Shown one piece after another: positions 1 through 6,511 of a DNA stretch of 7,316 nucleotides. This stretch comes from Lachnospiraceae bacterium (lineage in GTDB: Bacteria > Bacillota_A > Clostridia > Lachnospirales > Lachnospiraceae). The notes under the pieces are model-generated. The model did not search any database. It was not told the DNA's origin and worked only from the letters and a program-made list of their open reading frames with translations. Position numbers and translations under genes: made by a program. Numbering within the stretch: the stretch's first letter is position 1; the number at the start of each line of letters is the position of its first letter. The stretch covers positions 1-7,316 of the forward strand of contig JAISHZ010000192.1 in the NCBI GenBank assembly GCA_031262285.1. The letters run 5' to 3'.

Positions 1-698
1 TCCATACTGTTGGTGATGATATCATGGATAAATCGATCGAGACGACGTACCGCGCTATTGCCCAACACCTCGCGTATCGAAGCAGGAACATCGTTTTCTG
101 TTAAAAGTTTGGCCCGTACCGCATCGTCCATATCGTGATGTATGTAAGCGATTTTGTCCGATAAGCGGACGATTTTGCCTTCTAATGTATGGGGACTACC
201 CGCTGTCTGATGATTGCGAATACCGTCTCGAACTTCGTAAGTTAAATTCAAGCCTCGCCCTTCTTTTTCGATTTTGTCAACGGTCCTAACGCTTTGTTCG
301 CTGTGTTCAAATCCATAGGGACAGATTTCGCTAAGCGCTCGTTCTCCGGCGTGTCCAAATGGCGTATGTCCCAAATCATGTCCTAACGCAATCGCTTCTA
401 CCAATTCTTCGTTGAGTTTCAGCGCTTTTGCGATGGTTCTGGCGTTCTGGGACACTTCTAAGGTATGTGTCAAACGTGTGCGATAATGATCTCCGTCAGG
501 AGTCAGAAATACTTGCGTTTTGTCTTTTAATCGACGGAAAGCTTTGCAGTGTAGAATGCGATCCCTGTCACGTTGAAAAACCGGGCGAATATCACATTGC
601 TCTTCTTCTCGTTCTCTCCCGACTGACTGACAAGAAAGCGTCGCAAACGGACTTAATATTTCCCTTTCTCGCTGCTCTGTTTTCTCTCGAATTGACAT
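1..698 (-). CDS. dgt: Deoxyguanosinetriphosphate triphosphohydrolase-like HD protein, C-terminus cut by window edge
   Basis: Reading leftward from the ATG at 698, 232 codons are open to the window edge. Metal-binding HD-domain residues are in the expected order: His78 ([10 protein letters not shown]), His107-Asp108 ([12 protein letters not shown]) and Asp181 ([16 protein letters not shown]). The N-terminal segment ([20 protein letters not shown], then [10 protein letters not shown]) is also typical of dGTPases. The family hydrolyses dNTPs, classically dGTP, to the deoxynucleoside and triphosphate in the cytoplasm, and so helps set dNTP pools. Gram-positive members are usually about 330-345 residues, so roughly 100 residues are missing. 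The start is supported by a GAGGGA-like ribosome binding site about 5 bases upstream. In many clostridia this gene sits upstream of dnaG and sigA; that neighbourhood is inferred, not seen. The family is certain from the motifs; the preferred substrate is not. Confidence 0.93.
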   Translation of the reverse strand, partial: MSIREKTEQREREILSPFATLSCQSVGREREEEQCDIRPVFQRDRDRILHCKAFRRLKDKTQVFLTPDGDHYRTRLTHTLEVSQNARTIAKALKLNEELVEAIALGHDLGHTPFGHAGERALSEICPYGFEHSEQSVRTVDKIEKEGRGLNLTYEVRDGIRNHQTAGSPHTLEGKIVRLSDKIAYIHHDMDDAVRAKLLTENDVPASIREVLGNSAVRRLDRFIHDIITNSM

Positions 699-757
699 AA
701 TCCCTCGCTATTGGTATTGCGTAAAACGCATGTTTATTTGAATCGGTGCAAAATCGA

Positions 758-787
758 TGTATACTTATCCTATTCTGCACAAGTCGA
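758..787 (-). promoter_or_regulatory. Weak promoter candidate for dgt
   Basis: On the minus strand a TCGACT (782-787) and a TATACA (758-763) are separated by 18 bases, each matching the sigma-A consensus at 4 of 6 positions. They lie 60-90 bases upstream of the dgt start. A small perfect inverted repeat (TGCGT-AAA-ACGCA, 718-730) sits between them and the start codon. No terminator is visible after the hydrolase gene that ends at 817, so dgt may instead be reached by read-through. Confidence 0.25.
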
Positions 788-816
788 TCATTTCCTTTTT
801 ATTCATCCCGTTTTTT

Positions 817-1728
817 TCATCCAAGATCAAATAGAAATTGCGCACCTTTTTCAATCGCTTCTCTGGCGGCTTTAAAAGGGGTCATTTGAAAGACATGCCA
901 CATACCGGGGTAAACATCCAGTTTGACTGCTACCCCTGCTTCCCGCAGTTTTTTGTAAAGTCTGGTGGAGTCGTCCAGCAGCACCTCGTTTTCGCCGACC
1001 TGGATGTAAACGGGCACAAATCTTTTGTAATTGCCAAACAATGGGGAAATAAAAGGGTCTTTGAGATCTCTCCCCTTTGCGTAAGCATGGATCATACGAT
1101 CGATATATTCCGGATCCAATACAGGATCCCATTCTTTCTTCGCGATCATACTCTCTCCGCTTCCGGTCAAATCTGTCCACGGCGACAGGAGAAATAAGCC
1201 CTTGGGCAATTGCCTGCCATCTTTTTTGAGTTTGAGGGTCAATGCCAACGCCAAATTCCCACCGGCAGAGTCTCCTGCCACGATGACTTCATGCGCACCG
1301 TACCCCATGAGCATAAGGGAATCCCATGCTTCCTCCGCATCTTCTAAGGCTGCCGGATACGGAAATTCGGGTGCCAATCGGTAATCGAAGCAAAAGATCT
1401 CCATAGAGGTCGCAAGTGCCAGTTTAGAAGTAATAAAACGTGCGTACAAGCTGCTTCCGGTAGAATAGCCACCACCGTGACAGTACAAGATGACCGGACG
1501 CATCGGATGCGGACGTACGATACTCACCCATTCCCCCTGTATAGGTTCGGTATGTTTGAAAGAGCGGAATTCTCTTTTTTGATATAAAATCTCTTTCGTA
1601 TTTCCCAATAAAACTCCCGCTTGTGCCTGTGTTTGCCGGCTTTTTGCGATATCATCACGCTCAACCAATCCATGCACTCGTCTGATCAACTGCATACGAC
1701 CCAAGCTAACTTTGTCTTTACGTTCCAT
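817..1728 (-). CDS. Alpha/beta hydrolase, hormone-sensitive-lipase (HSL) type esterase
   Basis: The 303-residue protein has the signatures of the HSL (family IV) esterases. The oxyanion-hole motif HGGGY is at residues 84-88 and the nucleophile elbow GDSAGG at 152-157 (Ser154). The FDYRLAPEFPYPAAL segment is at 114-128 and the SPWTDLTGSGES core strand region at 182-193. The catalytic His is 278 (WH). The acid is probably Glu248 in GENEVLLDDS, the slot that holds Asp or Glu in this family. No signal peptide is visible, so it is likely cytoplasmic and acts on short- to medium-chain esters. GAGGG seven bases before the ATG supports the start; an ATG seven bases further up is out of frame. The gene follows the acyltransferase and zinc-ribbon membrane genes in the same direction, suggesting a linked role in making and breaking an ester. 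Substrate unknown. Confidence 0.9.
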   Translation of the reverse strand: MERKDKVSLGRMQLIRRVHGLVERDDIAKSRQTQAQAGVLLGNTKEILYQKREFRSFKHTEPIQGEWVSIVRPHPMRPVILYCHGGGYSTGSSLYARFITSKLALATSMEIFCFDYRLAPEFPYPAALEDAEEAWDSLMLMGYGAHEVIVAGDSAGGNLALALTLKLKKDGRQLPKGLFLLSPWTDLTGSGESMIAKKEWDPVLDPEYIDRMIHAYAKGRDLKDPFISPLFGNYKRFVPVYIQVGENEVLLDDSTRLYKKLREAGVAVKLDVYPGMWHVFQMTPFKAAREAIEKGAQFLFDLG

Positions 1729-1954
1729 CCTTCATCCCTCTGTTCACGATACGAACAAAATCAGTAATTTATTATGCCTCTACCATCAACAACAATTCAC
1801 ACAAATCACCATACAATGCTATCATCACTATGCGATTTTGCGGTTGTGACCTTTTGAGTAGGCGACAACCCGCGAATAATAACATCATACCTTCTGCGTT
1901 CCTATATGAAATTATTGACGTGTTTTTAGGTCTAGCGACACTCCTTTTGGAGGT
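1729..1954. other. Intergenic region with an imperfect dyad; no gene seen
   Basis: This stretch separates the zinc-ribbon gene from the hydrolase gene. GCGGTTGT (1840-1847) pairs with ACAACCCGC (1865-1873) apart from one extra base, leaving a 17-base loop. It has no T-tract on either side, so it is not an ordinary terminator. Nearer the hydrolase, on the minus strand, a TAATAA box (1769-1774) follows TTG-rich sequence at imperfect spacing, giving only a weak promoter candidate. Whether the hydrolase is transcribed with the upstream pair is undecided. Confidence 0.4.
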
Positions 1955-2683
1955 TTAAAAATGAAATCTTCTTCTGACTTCACTCCGCAATCGTCTTCTG
2001 GAAAGAAGCGTCACGACTGTAATATCCAAAATAATACAAACGGTCAGTACGATCGCCGACCAACCAAGGGAAAATCCGGGAGCCTGTAGGTCGTTTCGAT
2101 GGAAAAATCGATCCAATAAAAACTCCAATCCGATACACAAAATTCCAATCGCGGTAAACAGGATAAATGCACCGGTTAAGAAGGACTTCGGAAATTTACG
2201 TATCGCACCGGTAAGACTGAGCGCGACAATCAAAACCAGTAATGTAATGGGTAAAGCAAGTTCGGTTAGCCATTCTCGATTTTTGGTCATAAAAGAGATC
2301 AAATACAGATATAACCCGATCGCAAGTGAATCCAATATCAATGAGGAATAAATCGATTGGTGCTTTCTGTACAAAGCGGGGATGGCCATCACCCACAGCA
2401 AAATGCACAATCCAATAATCGCCAAAGACCAAGGCGAAGCGGAAAACGCAAGTAAATTGAGGAGTCCGCATGTCACCGAGGTGCCCAGCACAAACGCTGT
2501 CAGTAAGATTCCTAAATCTCGTCGATCCACCGATTCTACGTCTCCCGATTCTGTGGGAAAGTCCGGTTCCCCTTGCTCCGGCGTCCCATATTTCATATTC
2601 AGATTCCATACCGGCGTATTGCACAGCGGACACTCTTTTAAATCCACACTCAATTCCACACCGCAATTAACACAATATGACAT
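1955..2683 (-). CDS. Zinc-ribbon six-pass membrane protein, DUF6320-like
   Basis: The 242-residue protein opens with a zinc ribbon, Cys4-x2-Cys7-x10-Cys18-x2-Cys21 (CVNCG ... CPLC). An acidic, Ser/Pro-containing linker of about 30 residues follows. Six hydrophobic segments then lie at roughly 57-80, 85-105, 111-132, 138-161, 167-190 and 207-228. The tail is basic (RRRLRSEVRRR), consistent with a cytoplasmic C-terminus. No enzymatic motif is visible. The layout matches what I recall of DUF6320 proteins, which are commonly found next to alcohol-acetyltransferase-like genes in clostridia; that name is recognition, not a search result. A strong GGGAGG site just before the ATG lies in the 11-base gap after the acyltransferase stop, so the two are almost certainly co-transcribed. 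A role as membrane partner, anchor or transporter for the acyltransferase product is inference. Confidence 0.85.
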   Translation of the reverse strand: MSYCVNCGVELSVDLKECPLCNTPVWNLNMKYGTPEQGEPDFPTESGDVESVDRRDLGILLTAFVLGTSVTCGLLNLLAFSASPWSLAIIGLCILLWVMAIPALYRKHQSIYSSLILDSLAIGLYLYLISFMTKNREWLTELALPITLLVLIVALSLTGAIRKFPKSFLTGAFILFTAIGILCIGLEFLLDRFFHRNDLQAPGFSLGWSAIVLTVCIILDITVVTLLSRRRLRSEVRRRFHF

Positions 2684-2694
2684 ATTCCTCCCTT

Positions 2695-3984
2695 CTATAC
2701 CCCTTTGGTGCGGTTGCTTTCTATACGCACCGGTATCCCATCTTGTACCAACTTGGTGAAAAAGTATCGTTCTACATCTGCTTCCTTGATGCTGCTTGCG
2801 AAATTAATCGTCAAAATATCACCGTAACTAATAATCGCGCAGTTTGTTCTTCTTGAAAATGGCTGTCCCATATAAATATCAAATCGACGTATATGCTCTT
2901 TCATCCCATCGGGTACTTGCATCACACCCATATTGGTTAATCCTGCCGATGAGTTGCGATCTTGTACATTGGTATAAAATTGACGCACTACAAAATCTTT
3001 GATGAACAGAGGGATAATACGGATGATGGGATTGCGTTGTACAGCGGCATTGGTCGTTATGTCGCCTCGCAAGAATTTCTCATTGATCACATAGTGCATA
3101 TAATTTCTGACGTGTTGCACGATTTCTTCAAAAGTAAAATCTCCCAAACGCGGATCTATCCCGGGATAAATCATCGTGATGAAATTGCGTAAGGTATTGC
3201 TTTGAAAGAATCGTCGGAGATTTACAGGCATCGCTATTTTGACCGGTAACATCTTGCGCGGATGATCCATCTCCTGCTTTTTTTGCAACGCATACAAGAG
3301 CACGGCATTTAAATATTCTGTGATCGTCACTTTGTATTGTTTGGAAACGCGCAAGACATCTTTTACCGATAAGATCCCATCAATGACATTTAACGTATAA
3401 AAGGGTTCTTTGGTGCCGTGTACGCGGTAGGCTAAGGTTTGTCCTCTGGGTGGGCAGACTTTCGCGTTGGCATACTTCATGTACGCGTCTTCCATCTCCC
3501 CCGGATCCGGCAACTGTTCCACATCCATCACATACCCTTCGTTTTCAATCGGATGCCCCAGCAGTCTTAAATAGCAAGCGATCACCGTCTGTAGGAGGTA
3601 CATGGCACCTGAACCATCACCTAAACTGTGATGTGCCTCAAGAGAGATTCTGTTTTCATAATAATAAAATCTCAGAAGATATCGATTGTTTGTGGCGAAT
3701 GCAAGGGGTTGGCACGGGTTCTTGACATCCGGTCGCACAAAAGGACCGGGTCTGTTATTGTACTCCAGATAGCGCCAGAATAAACCTTTTCGTATGGAAG
3801 ATTTGAATGTCGGGAATCGCGGTAATGCCGTATCTACTGCTTGCTGCAAAAGATTGGGTTGAATCTTTTCATGCAAAACCGCGCTGAGACGATAGACTGA
3901 GGAAAAATCTCGTCTTTGCAATGTGGGATATACGATGGCAGAGAGATCGAGTTTGTACCAGTCATGTCTTGGGGGTTCTCTCAT
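2695..3984 (-). CDS. Condensation-domain-like acyltransferase (alcohol acetyltransferase family)
   Basis: I place the start at the ATG at 3984 (429 residues). It has GAGGAG six bases upstream (3991-3996), whereas the longer frame from 4035 has no ribosome site and its ATG overlaps a possible -10 box. Key motif: HHSLGDG at residues 118-124, the HHxxxDG active site of the CoA-dependent acyltransferase superfamily (condensation domains, PapA-type, wax-ester synthases, alcohol acetyltransferases). There His119 acts as general base. It is preceded by a strand-rich region (RYLLRFYYYENRISLEA), as usual. The C-terminal half carries the second pseudo-domain, including a SAGLTNMG segment. No signal peptide or obvious membrane helix is seen. 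The enzyme probably transfers an acyl group from acyl-CoA to an alcohol or amine. Next to a membrane protein and an HSL esterase, a lipid or ester product is plausible; the acceptor cannot be read from sequence. Confidence 0.85.
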   Translation of the reverse strand: MREPPRHDWYKLDLSAIVYPTLQRRDFSSVYRLSAVLHEKIQPNLLQQAVDTALPRFPTFKSSIRKGLFWRYLEYNNRPGPFVRPDVKNPCQPLAFATNNRYLLRFYYYENRISLEAHHSLGDGSGAMYLLQTVIACYLRLLGHPIENEGYVMDVEQLPDPGEMEDAYMKYANAKVCPPRGQTLAYRVHGTKEPFYTLNVIDGILSVKDVLRVSKQYKVTITEYLNAVLLYALQKKQEMDHPRKMLPVKIAMPVNLRRFFQSNTLRNFITMIYPGIDPRLGDFTFEEIVQHVRNYMHYVINEKFLRGDITTNAAVQRNPIIRIIPLFIKDFVVRQFYTNVQDRNSSAGLTNMGVMQVPDGMKEHIRRFDIYMGQPFSRRTNCAIISYGDILTINFASSIKEADVERYFFTKLVQDGIPVRIESNRTKGV

Positions 3985-4034
3985 GGAATGCTCCTCGGTG
4001 TGGGGTTGAGTTTGCCAATGTGCGGTTCTGTGCA

Positions 4035-4062
4035 TTGATAAGCACTAAAAATAGATCAGCAA
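4035..4062 (-). promoter_or_regulatory. Promoter candidate for the acyltransferase operon
   Basis: On the minus strand TTGCTG (4057-4062) and TATCAA (4035-4040) are 16 bases apart, between the tRNA terminator and the acyltransferase. A promoter is expected here because the strong terminator at 4080-4129 should isolate the gene from the tRNA. The boxes match consensus only partly (3/6 and 4/6). If right, transcription starts near 4028, inside the longer reading frame, which favours the 3984 start. Confidence 0.35.
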
Positions 4063-4079
4063 AGGCTTGAATCGTAACG

Positions 4080-4129
4080 AAAAAGGACATTTCAACGTGA
4101 AGTACTGCCTTCACAGATTGACAATGTCC
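4080..4129 (-). terminator. Intrinsic terminator of tRNA-Leu
   Basis: Read on the minus strand, GGACAT (4124-4129) pairs with ATGTCC (4085-4090). Inside it TCAA pairs with TTGA and GTGAAG with CTTCAC around a six-base loop GCAGTA. TTTTT follows directly (4080-4084). The plus strand lacks a T-tract at the other end, so it works in one direction. It lies 85 bases beyond the tRNA 3' end. Confidence 0.88.
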
Positions 4130-4214
4130 ATTGAATGGTTGATCCGGTTTCGTCTATCAGCGACTACTACGTGAAATGGTTCGAAATCGATTGTTTATGC
4201 TTCCAAATAATGAA

Positions 4215-4298
4215 TGCAGGGAAAGGGACTTGAACCCTCATGATATTGCTATCACACGGACCTGAACCGTGCGCGTCTGCCAATTCCGCCATCCCTGC
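4215..4298 (-). tRNA. tRNA-Leu, anticodon CAG
   Basis: The 84-nt class II tRNA folds fully. The acceptor stem is GCAGGGA/TCCCTGC with discriminator A, and the D-arm contains TGGCGGAATTGGCAGACGCG. The anticodon stem is CACGG/CCGTG around loop TTCAGGT (anticodon CAG, reading CUG). A long variable arm, TGATA-GCAA-TATCA, is diagnostic of Leu/Ser/Tyr. The T-arm is GAGGG-TTCAAGT-CCCTT. The 3' CCA is not encoded (TTC follows), so it must be added after transcription. The gene stands alone between its own promoter and terminator. Confidence 0.97.
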
Positions 4299-4302
4299 AG
4301 AC

Positions 4303-4330
4303 AAAACCCATTGTACCGATTCACAATGGG
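4303..4330 (-). terminator. Hairpin terminator of the DUF4097 gene, superimposed on the tRNA promoter
   Basis: On the minus strand CCCATTGT (4323-4330) and ACAATGGG (4307-4314) form a perfect 8-bp stem with an 8-base loop (4315-4322), followed by TTTTGT. It lies 66 bases past the stop of the DUF4097-like gene, a natural end for the padR operon. The same bases contain the spacer and -10 box of the tRNA promoter. Confidence 0.6.
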
Positions 4331-4338
4331 AAAGTCAA
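4310..4338 (-). promoter_or_regulatory. Promoter of tRNA-Leu
   Basis: TTGACT (4333-4338) and TACAAT (4310-4315) are separated by exactly 17 bases on the minus strand, 5/6 matches each to the sigma-A consensus. Transcription would start near 4303, giving a 5' leader of only about five bases before the mature tRNA end at 4298. Confidence 0.88.
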
Positions 4339-4342
4339 GCAG

Positions 4343-4370
4343 TTTTTTGAGTTTTGTTTTTTGAGTTTTT
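4343..4370. repeat. Two-copy 14-bp T-rich tandem repeat
   Basis: TTTTTTGAGTTTTG (4343-4356) is followed directly by TTTTTTGAGTTTTT (4357-4370), with one mismatch. It lies between the DUF4097 stop and the tRNA promoter. On the minus strand it is A-rich and sits immediately upstream of the -35 box, where it could serve as an UP element for the tRNA promoter (inference). Confidence 0.6.
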
Positions 4371-4396
4371 TGGGGTGGGTAAAGTGTTACGGTGTG

Positions 4397-5455
4397 TTAT
4401 TCATCGCCGATTGTAACATCAACGTCTCCACTGGTGCTGCTTACAGTAAGGGTGGAAGTCGGATTGCTTCCAAAGGAACCTTTTTGAGAGCGGCGTTCTT
4501 GTTGGGTGTATGTGGACTCTTTCGGAAGGTCAATGCTGCCGCTCGTAGTGTCGATCGTAAAAGAGACCGCTGCGTTAAGCGGATATCTAATGTCAACATC
4601 GCCACTGGTGATCCCAACAGAGACATGACTGCGTTCATCGGTCACCCCCAGATCTATGTAGCCGCTGGTAGCTTCCACTGTGACATCGCCGGACATCTTC
4701 TCTACTTCCAGGCTGCCACTCGTCATGGCAACAGACAAAATGCCTGTAAGCGTTTGGATCGACACTTCTCCGCTGGTAGAAGAGAGGTTAACATCACCAT
4801 CGATGTTTCCTAAACGCATATCGCCGCTTGTTGTGGAAATCATGATGTCGCCACTGGCGTTCCCCAGTATCAAATCACCGCTGGTCTTGGAAATGAGAAT
4901 TTGTTCGCATAAGAGGGTAGGCGCGGTAATGGTTCCTGATGTTGTGCTTAGGATGACTTTTTGCGGCGTATCGTTCCAGTCCGGGCATATGATGTCAGAA
5001 ACTGTAGAAACGGCTAATGTATCAAGCGTTTGCGTCAAGTATTCGGGTACATAGACTGTCATGGTTCCACGTAGACGATTTGGTAAAAAACGCAATAGGG
5101 AATGATTTTTCGGTTTTCTTTCGATCGTTAAGCGATCACCGCTTGCTTCGACCGAATATGTGCTATTTTCTTCGAGATCTTTGTTGCAGAATTCCTCTAT
5201 CCTTAGCGTATCTTCATCGGTTACAACAAAAGTGATGTCAATGGGCATATTGCTATATTGAATCTTCAATTGTCGCACACTGCTGACATCATAGGTGGCT
5301 GTATTTTGCAGAGTGAGATTTGATGTAGCGCTATCTTGATTTCTATTCCAATAAAAACGGAATTCGGAATCAGCAAGTAAGAAATAGAGTAAACTGCAAA
5401 TCCCTAAAAAAACAACTGCCAGTATAGCAATTAAAGCATATCGCCATGTTTTCAT
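4397..5455 (-). CDS. Membrane-anchored DUF4097 family beta-strand repeat protein
   Basis: Start chosen at 5455 (352 residues): AAAGGA lies about eight bases upstream and the protein then begins with Lys/Arg followed by a single membrane segment (residues 7-27). The longer frame from 5536 adds 27 residues without a ribosome site. After a linker (30-60) a beta-rich domain leads into glycine-turn repeats (SGD-type). Turn motifs begin at 173, 192, 201, 210, 219, 228, 237, 246, 255 and 264, then 284, 306 and 342; nine of them are spaced exactly nine residues apart. This fits the DUF4097 'putative adhesin' family, predicted to form a right-handed beta solenoid. With an N-terminal anchor the repeats would lie outside the cell. 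Molecular function is unknown. It is the third gene of the PadR / DUF1700-like / DUF4097 set, a recurrent order in Firmicutes, suggesting envelope-stress or surface regulation (inference). Confidence 0.88.
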   Translation of the reverse strand: MKTWRYALIAILAVVFLGICSLLYFLLADSEFRFYWNRNQDSATSNLTLQNTATYDVSSVRQLKIQYSNMPIDITFVVTDEDTLRIEEFCNKDLEENSTYSVEASGDRLTIERKPKNHSLLRFLPNRLRGTMTVYVPEYLTQTLDTLAVSTVSDIICPDWNDTPQKVILSTTSGTITAPTLLCEQILISKTSGDLILGNASGDIMISTTSGDMRLGNIDGDVNLSSTSGEVSIQTLTGILSVAMTSGSLEVEKMSGDVTVEATSGYIDLGVTDERSHVSVGITSGDVDIRYPLNAAVSFTIDTTSGSIDLPKESTYTQQERRSQKGSFGSNPTSTLTVSSTSGDVDVTIGDE

Positions 5456-5539
5456 AGAAGTTTTCCTTTCAAACGCATTAATTGATACTCGCGTCGTTGG
5501 CGCGCAGATGGGAGTAAATTGGGGTTTGTGTGTCATAGA

Positions 5540-5577
5540 CCCGACGCGTACAGACCGTACCTACAGACTGCATCGGG
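5540..5577 (-). other. Dyad with internal direct repeats between the DUF1700-like and DUF4097 genes
   Basis: The 147-base gap between the genes holds CCCGACGC (5540-5547) and GCATCGGG (5570-5577). On the minus-strand RNA these pair over 8 bp including one G-U. Inside are two copies of TACAGAC (5549-5555 and 5562-5568), 13 bases apart. There is no T-tract, so it is not a plain terminator. It could be an mRNA-processing or stabilising hairpin, or a protein site. Confidence 0.4.
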
Positions 5578-5602
5578 GATATGTACTCACGTGAAGTTGT
5601 AT

Positions 5603-6298
5603 CTATTCTCTTATATTGAATAACAATGTCACAATGGCTTCGGCGCAAGCACCGGCGATAAAGATCAGCCACGTGATCTGCCACTCATAAGTAGTAAAAC
5701 TAACGAGAAAGTACATAATTACGGTGATCAACCAGATGATGGAGCTGATGCTGCCACGAACTGCCTTGCGGCGAGATGATTGGCTTTTCCACTCTTTATA
5801 CTCTTCTACCATATCGTCTTGTTTCCGTCGATATGGTGGCATCATATGATTCGCATAGGTCAGCATACCGACCGAAACGATGAACAAGATACCTGCCAGT
5901 AGCGTTACCAGACCGAAATAGAACGTGCCTCTTTCTCCCTGCAGATAATAGGAATCATGAATATAAAAGCTGAACAGAAATAGGATCGCCGCTAATGCAA
6001 AAAGAGACGCGGAGATGGATTTCATGATGGCGAATTTCTTGCGCATGGTGGTATCTTCTGCTGCGATATATGGCTGTGCATCTTCAAACTCTAACAGATC
6101 CGAAATTAATTCTCTTACATTCCCGATGGAATGGATTACAACAGCGACAGAATCCTTTTCATCGTGTCCCTGTGCCAGCATATCCGCCAATTTCTCTTCC
6201 GCATTGGCGATTAATTCTTCTTTCAGTTCCAGTGCTTTTTTCGTTTTTGGTGCGGTTTTAAATTGTTCGTTGATGTAAATTCGAATTTCTGTGTTCAT
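5603..6298 (-). CDS. DUF1700/HAAS-like four-pass membrane protein (permease-prefix type)
   Basis: The 231-residue protein has a charged, helical N-terminal domain (about 1-70). It includes KTKKALELKEELIANAEEKL and then SIGNVRELISDLLE, the pattern of DUF1700/HAAS or 'permease prefix' domains. Hydrophobic segments follow at about 92-113, 125-148, 183-202 and 207-228. A basic, polar loop (150-182, MMPPYRRKQDD ... SRRKAV) separates the second and third. No enzymatic motif is visible. AAGGAG six bases before the ATG supports the start. In the known gene order such proteins lie between a PadR repressor and a DUF4097 protein and are thought to be membrane parts of a sensing or envelope-regulatory unit. 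That role is an inference from context. It is separated from padR by 213 bases containing a tandem array, so it may be transcribed with padR or have its own signal. Confidence 0.85.
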   Translation of the reverse strand: MNTEIRIYINEQFKTAPKTKKALELKEELIANAEEKLADMLAQGHDEKDSVAVVIHSIGNVRELISDLLEFEDAQPYIAAEDTTMRKKFAIMKSISASLFALAAILFLFSFYIHDSYYLQGERGTFYFGLVTLLAGILFIVSVGMLTYANHMMPPYRRKQDDMVEEYKEWKSQSSRRKAVRGSISSIIWLITVIMYFLVSFTTYEWQITWLIFIAGACAEAIVTLLFNIRE

Positions 6299-6329
6299 AT
6301 GCTCTCCTTTTTGTTTTCATTCACGTCAC

Positions 6330-6493
6330 GATGTTTTTGAAATTCATGTGTGCCTGTTTTCGAACCCTACATTTGATGTCGATTTGATGCCGATCTGATT
6401 TTGATCTGATGTCGATCTGATGTTTGATCTGATGTCAATCTGATGTTTGATCTGATGTTGATCGTAAATCTCTTTTGATGTTTTTGAAAATCA
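6330..6493. repeat. 17-bp direct repeats flanking a tandem array
   Basis: GATGTTTTTGAAATTCA (6330-6346) and GATGTTTTTGAAAATCA (6477-6493) differ at one base and lie 147 bases apart, start to start. They bracket the 11-12 bp repeat array in the non-coding gap between padR and the DUF1700-like gene. This gap (6299-6511) contains no convincing reading frame on the operon strand. Confidence 0.75.
6372..6461. repeat. Tandem array of eight 11-12 bp units
   Basis: Consecutive units of consensus TCTGATGTCGA begin at 6372, 6383, 6394, 6405, 6416, 6428, 6439 and 6451. Six units are 11 bp and two (5 and 7) are 12 bp with the variant TCTGATGTTTGA. Units 1 and 2 start TTTGATG. The period is close to one helical turn, so every copy would face the same side of the DNA. 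GATC occurs at most unit junctions. It is non-coding and transcribed if padR and the downstream gene share a message. Confidence 0.9.
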
Positions 6494-6511
6494 ATTGAAC
6501 ACCTCTGTTGG

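Noticed and set aside
428..700. Plus-strand ORF of 90 codons opposite dgt
   Set aside because: It overlies the conserved HD-domain coding region of dgt on the other strand and has no ribosome site or family features.
2196..2666. 156-codon ORF in another frame of the zinc-ribbon gene
   Set aside because: Overlaps a gene with a clear zinc ribbon, membrane segments and strong ribosome site; no domain of its own.
3985..4035. 17-residue N-terminal extension of the acyltransferase
   Set aside because: No ribosome site before the 4035 ATG, the ATG overlaps a candidate -10 box, and GAGGAG fits the 3984 ATG.
4361..4813. Plus-strand ORF of 150 codons opposite the DUF4097 gene
   Set aside because: It mirrors the repetitive minus-strand coding sequence, lacks a ribosome site and has no recognisable domain; a shadow of the repeats.
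5456..5536. 27-residue N-terminal extension of the DUF4097 protein
   Set aside because: The 5455 ATG has AAAGGA and starts a normal positively charged membrane anchor; the extension has neither.
6372..6461. Possible CRISPR array
   Set aside because: Units are 11-12 bp and directly adjacent with no spacers, and no cas genes are present; a simple tandem repeat.
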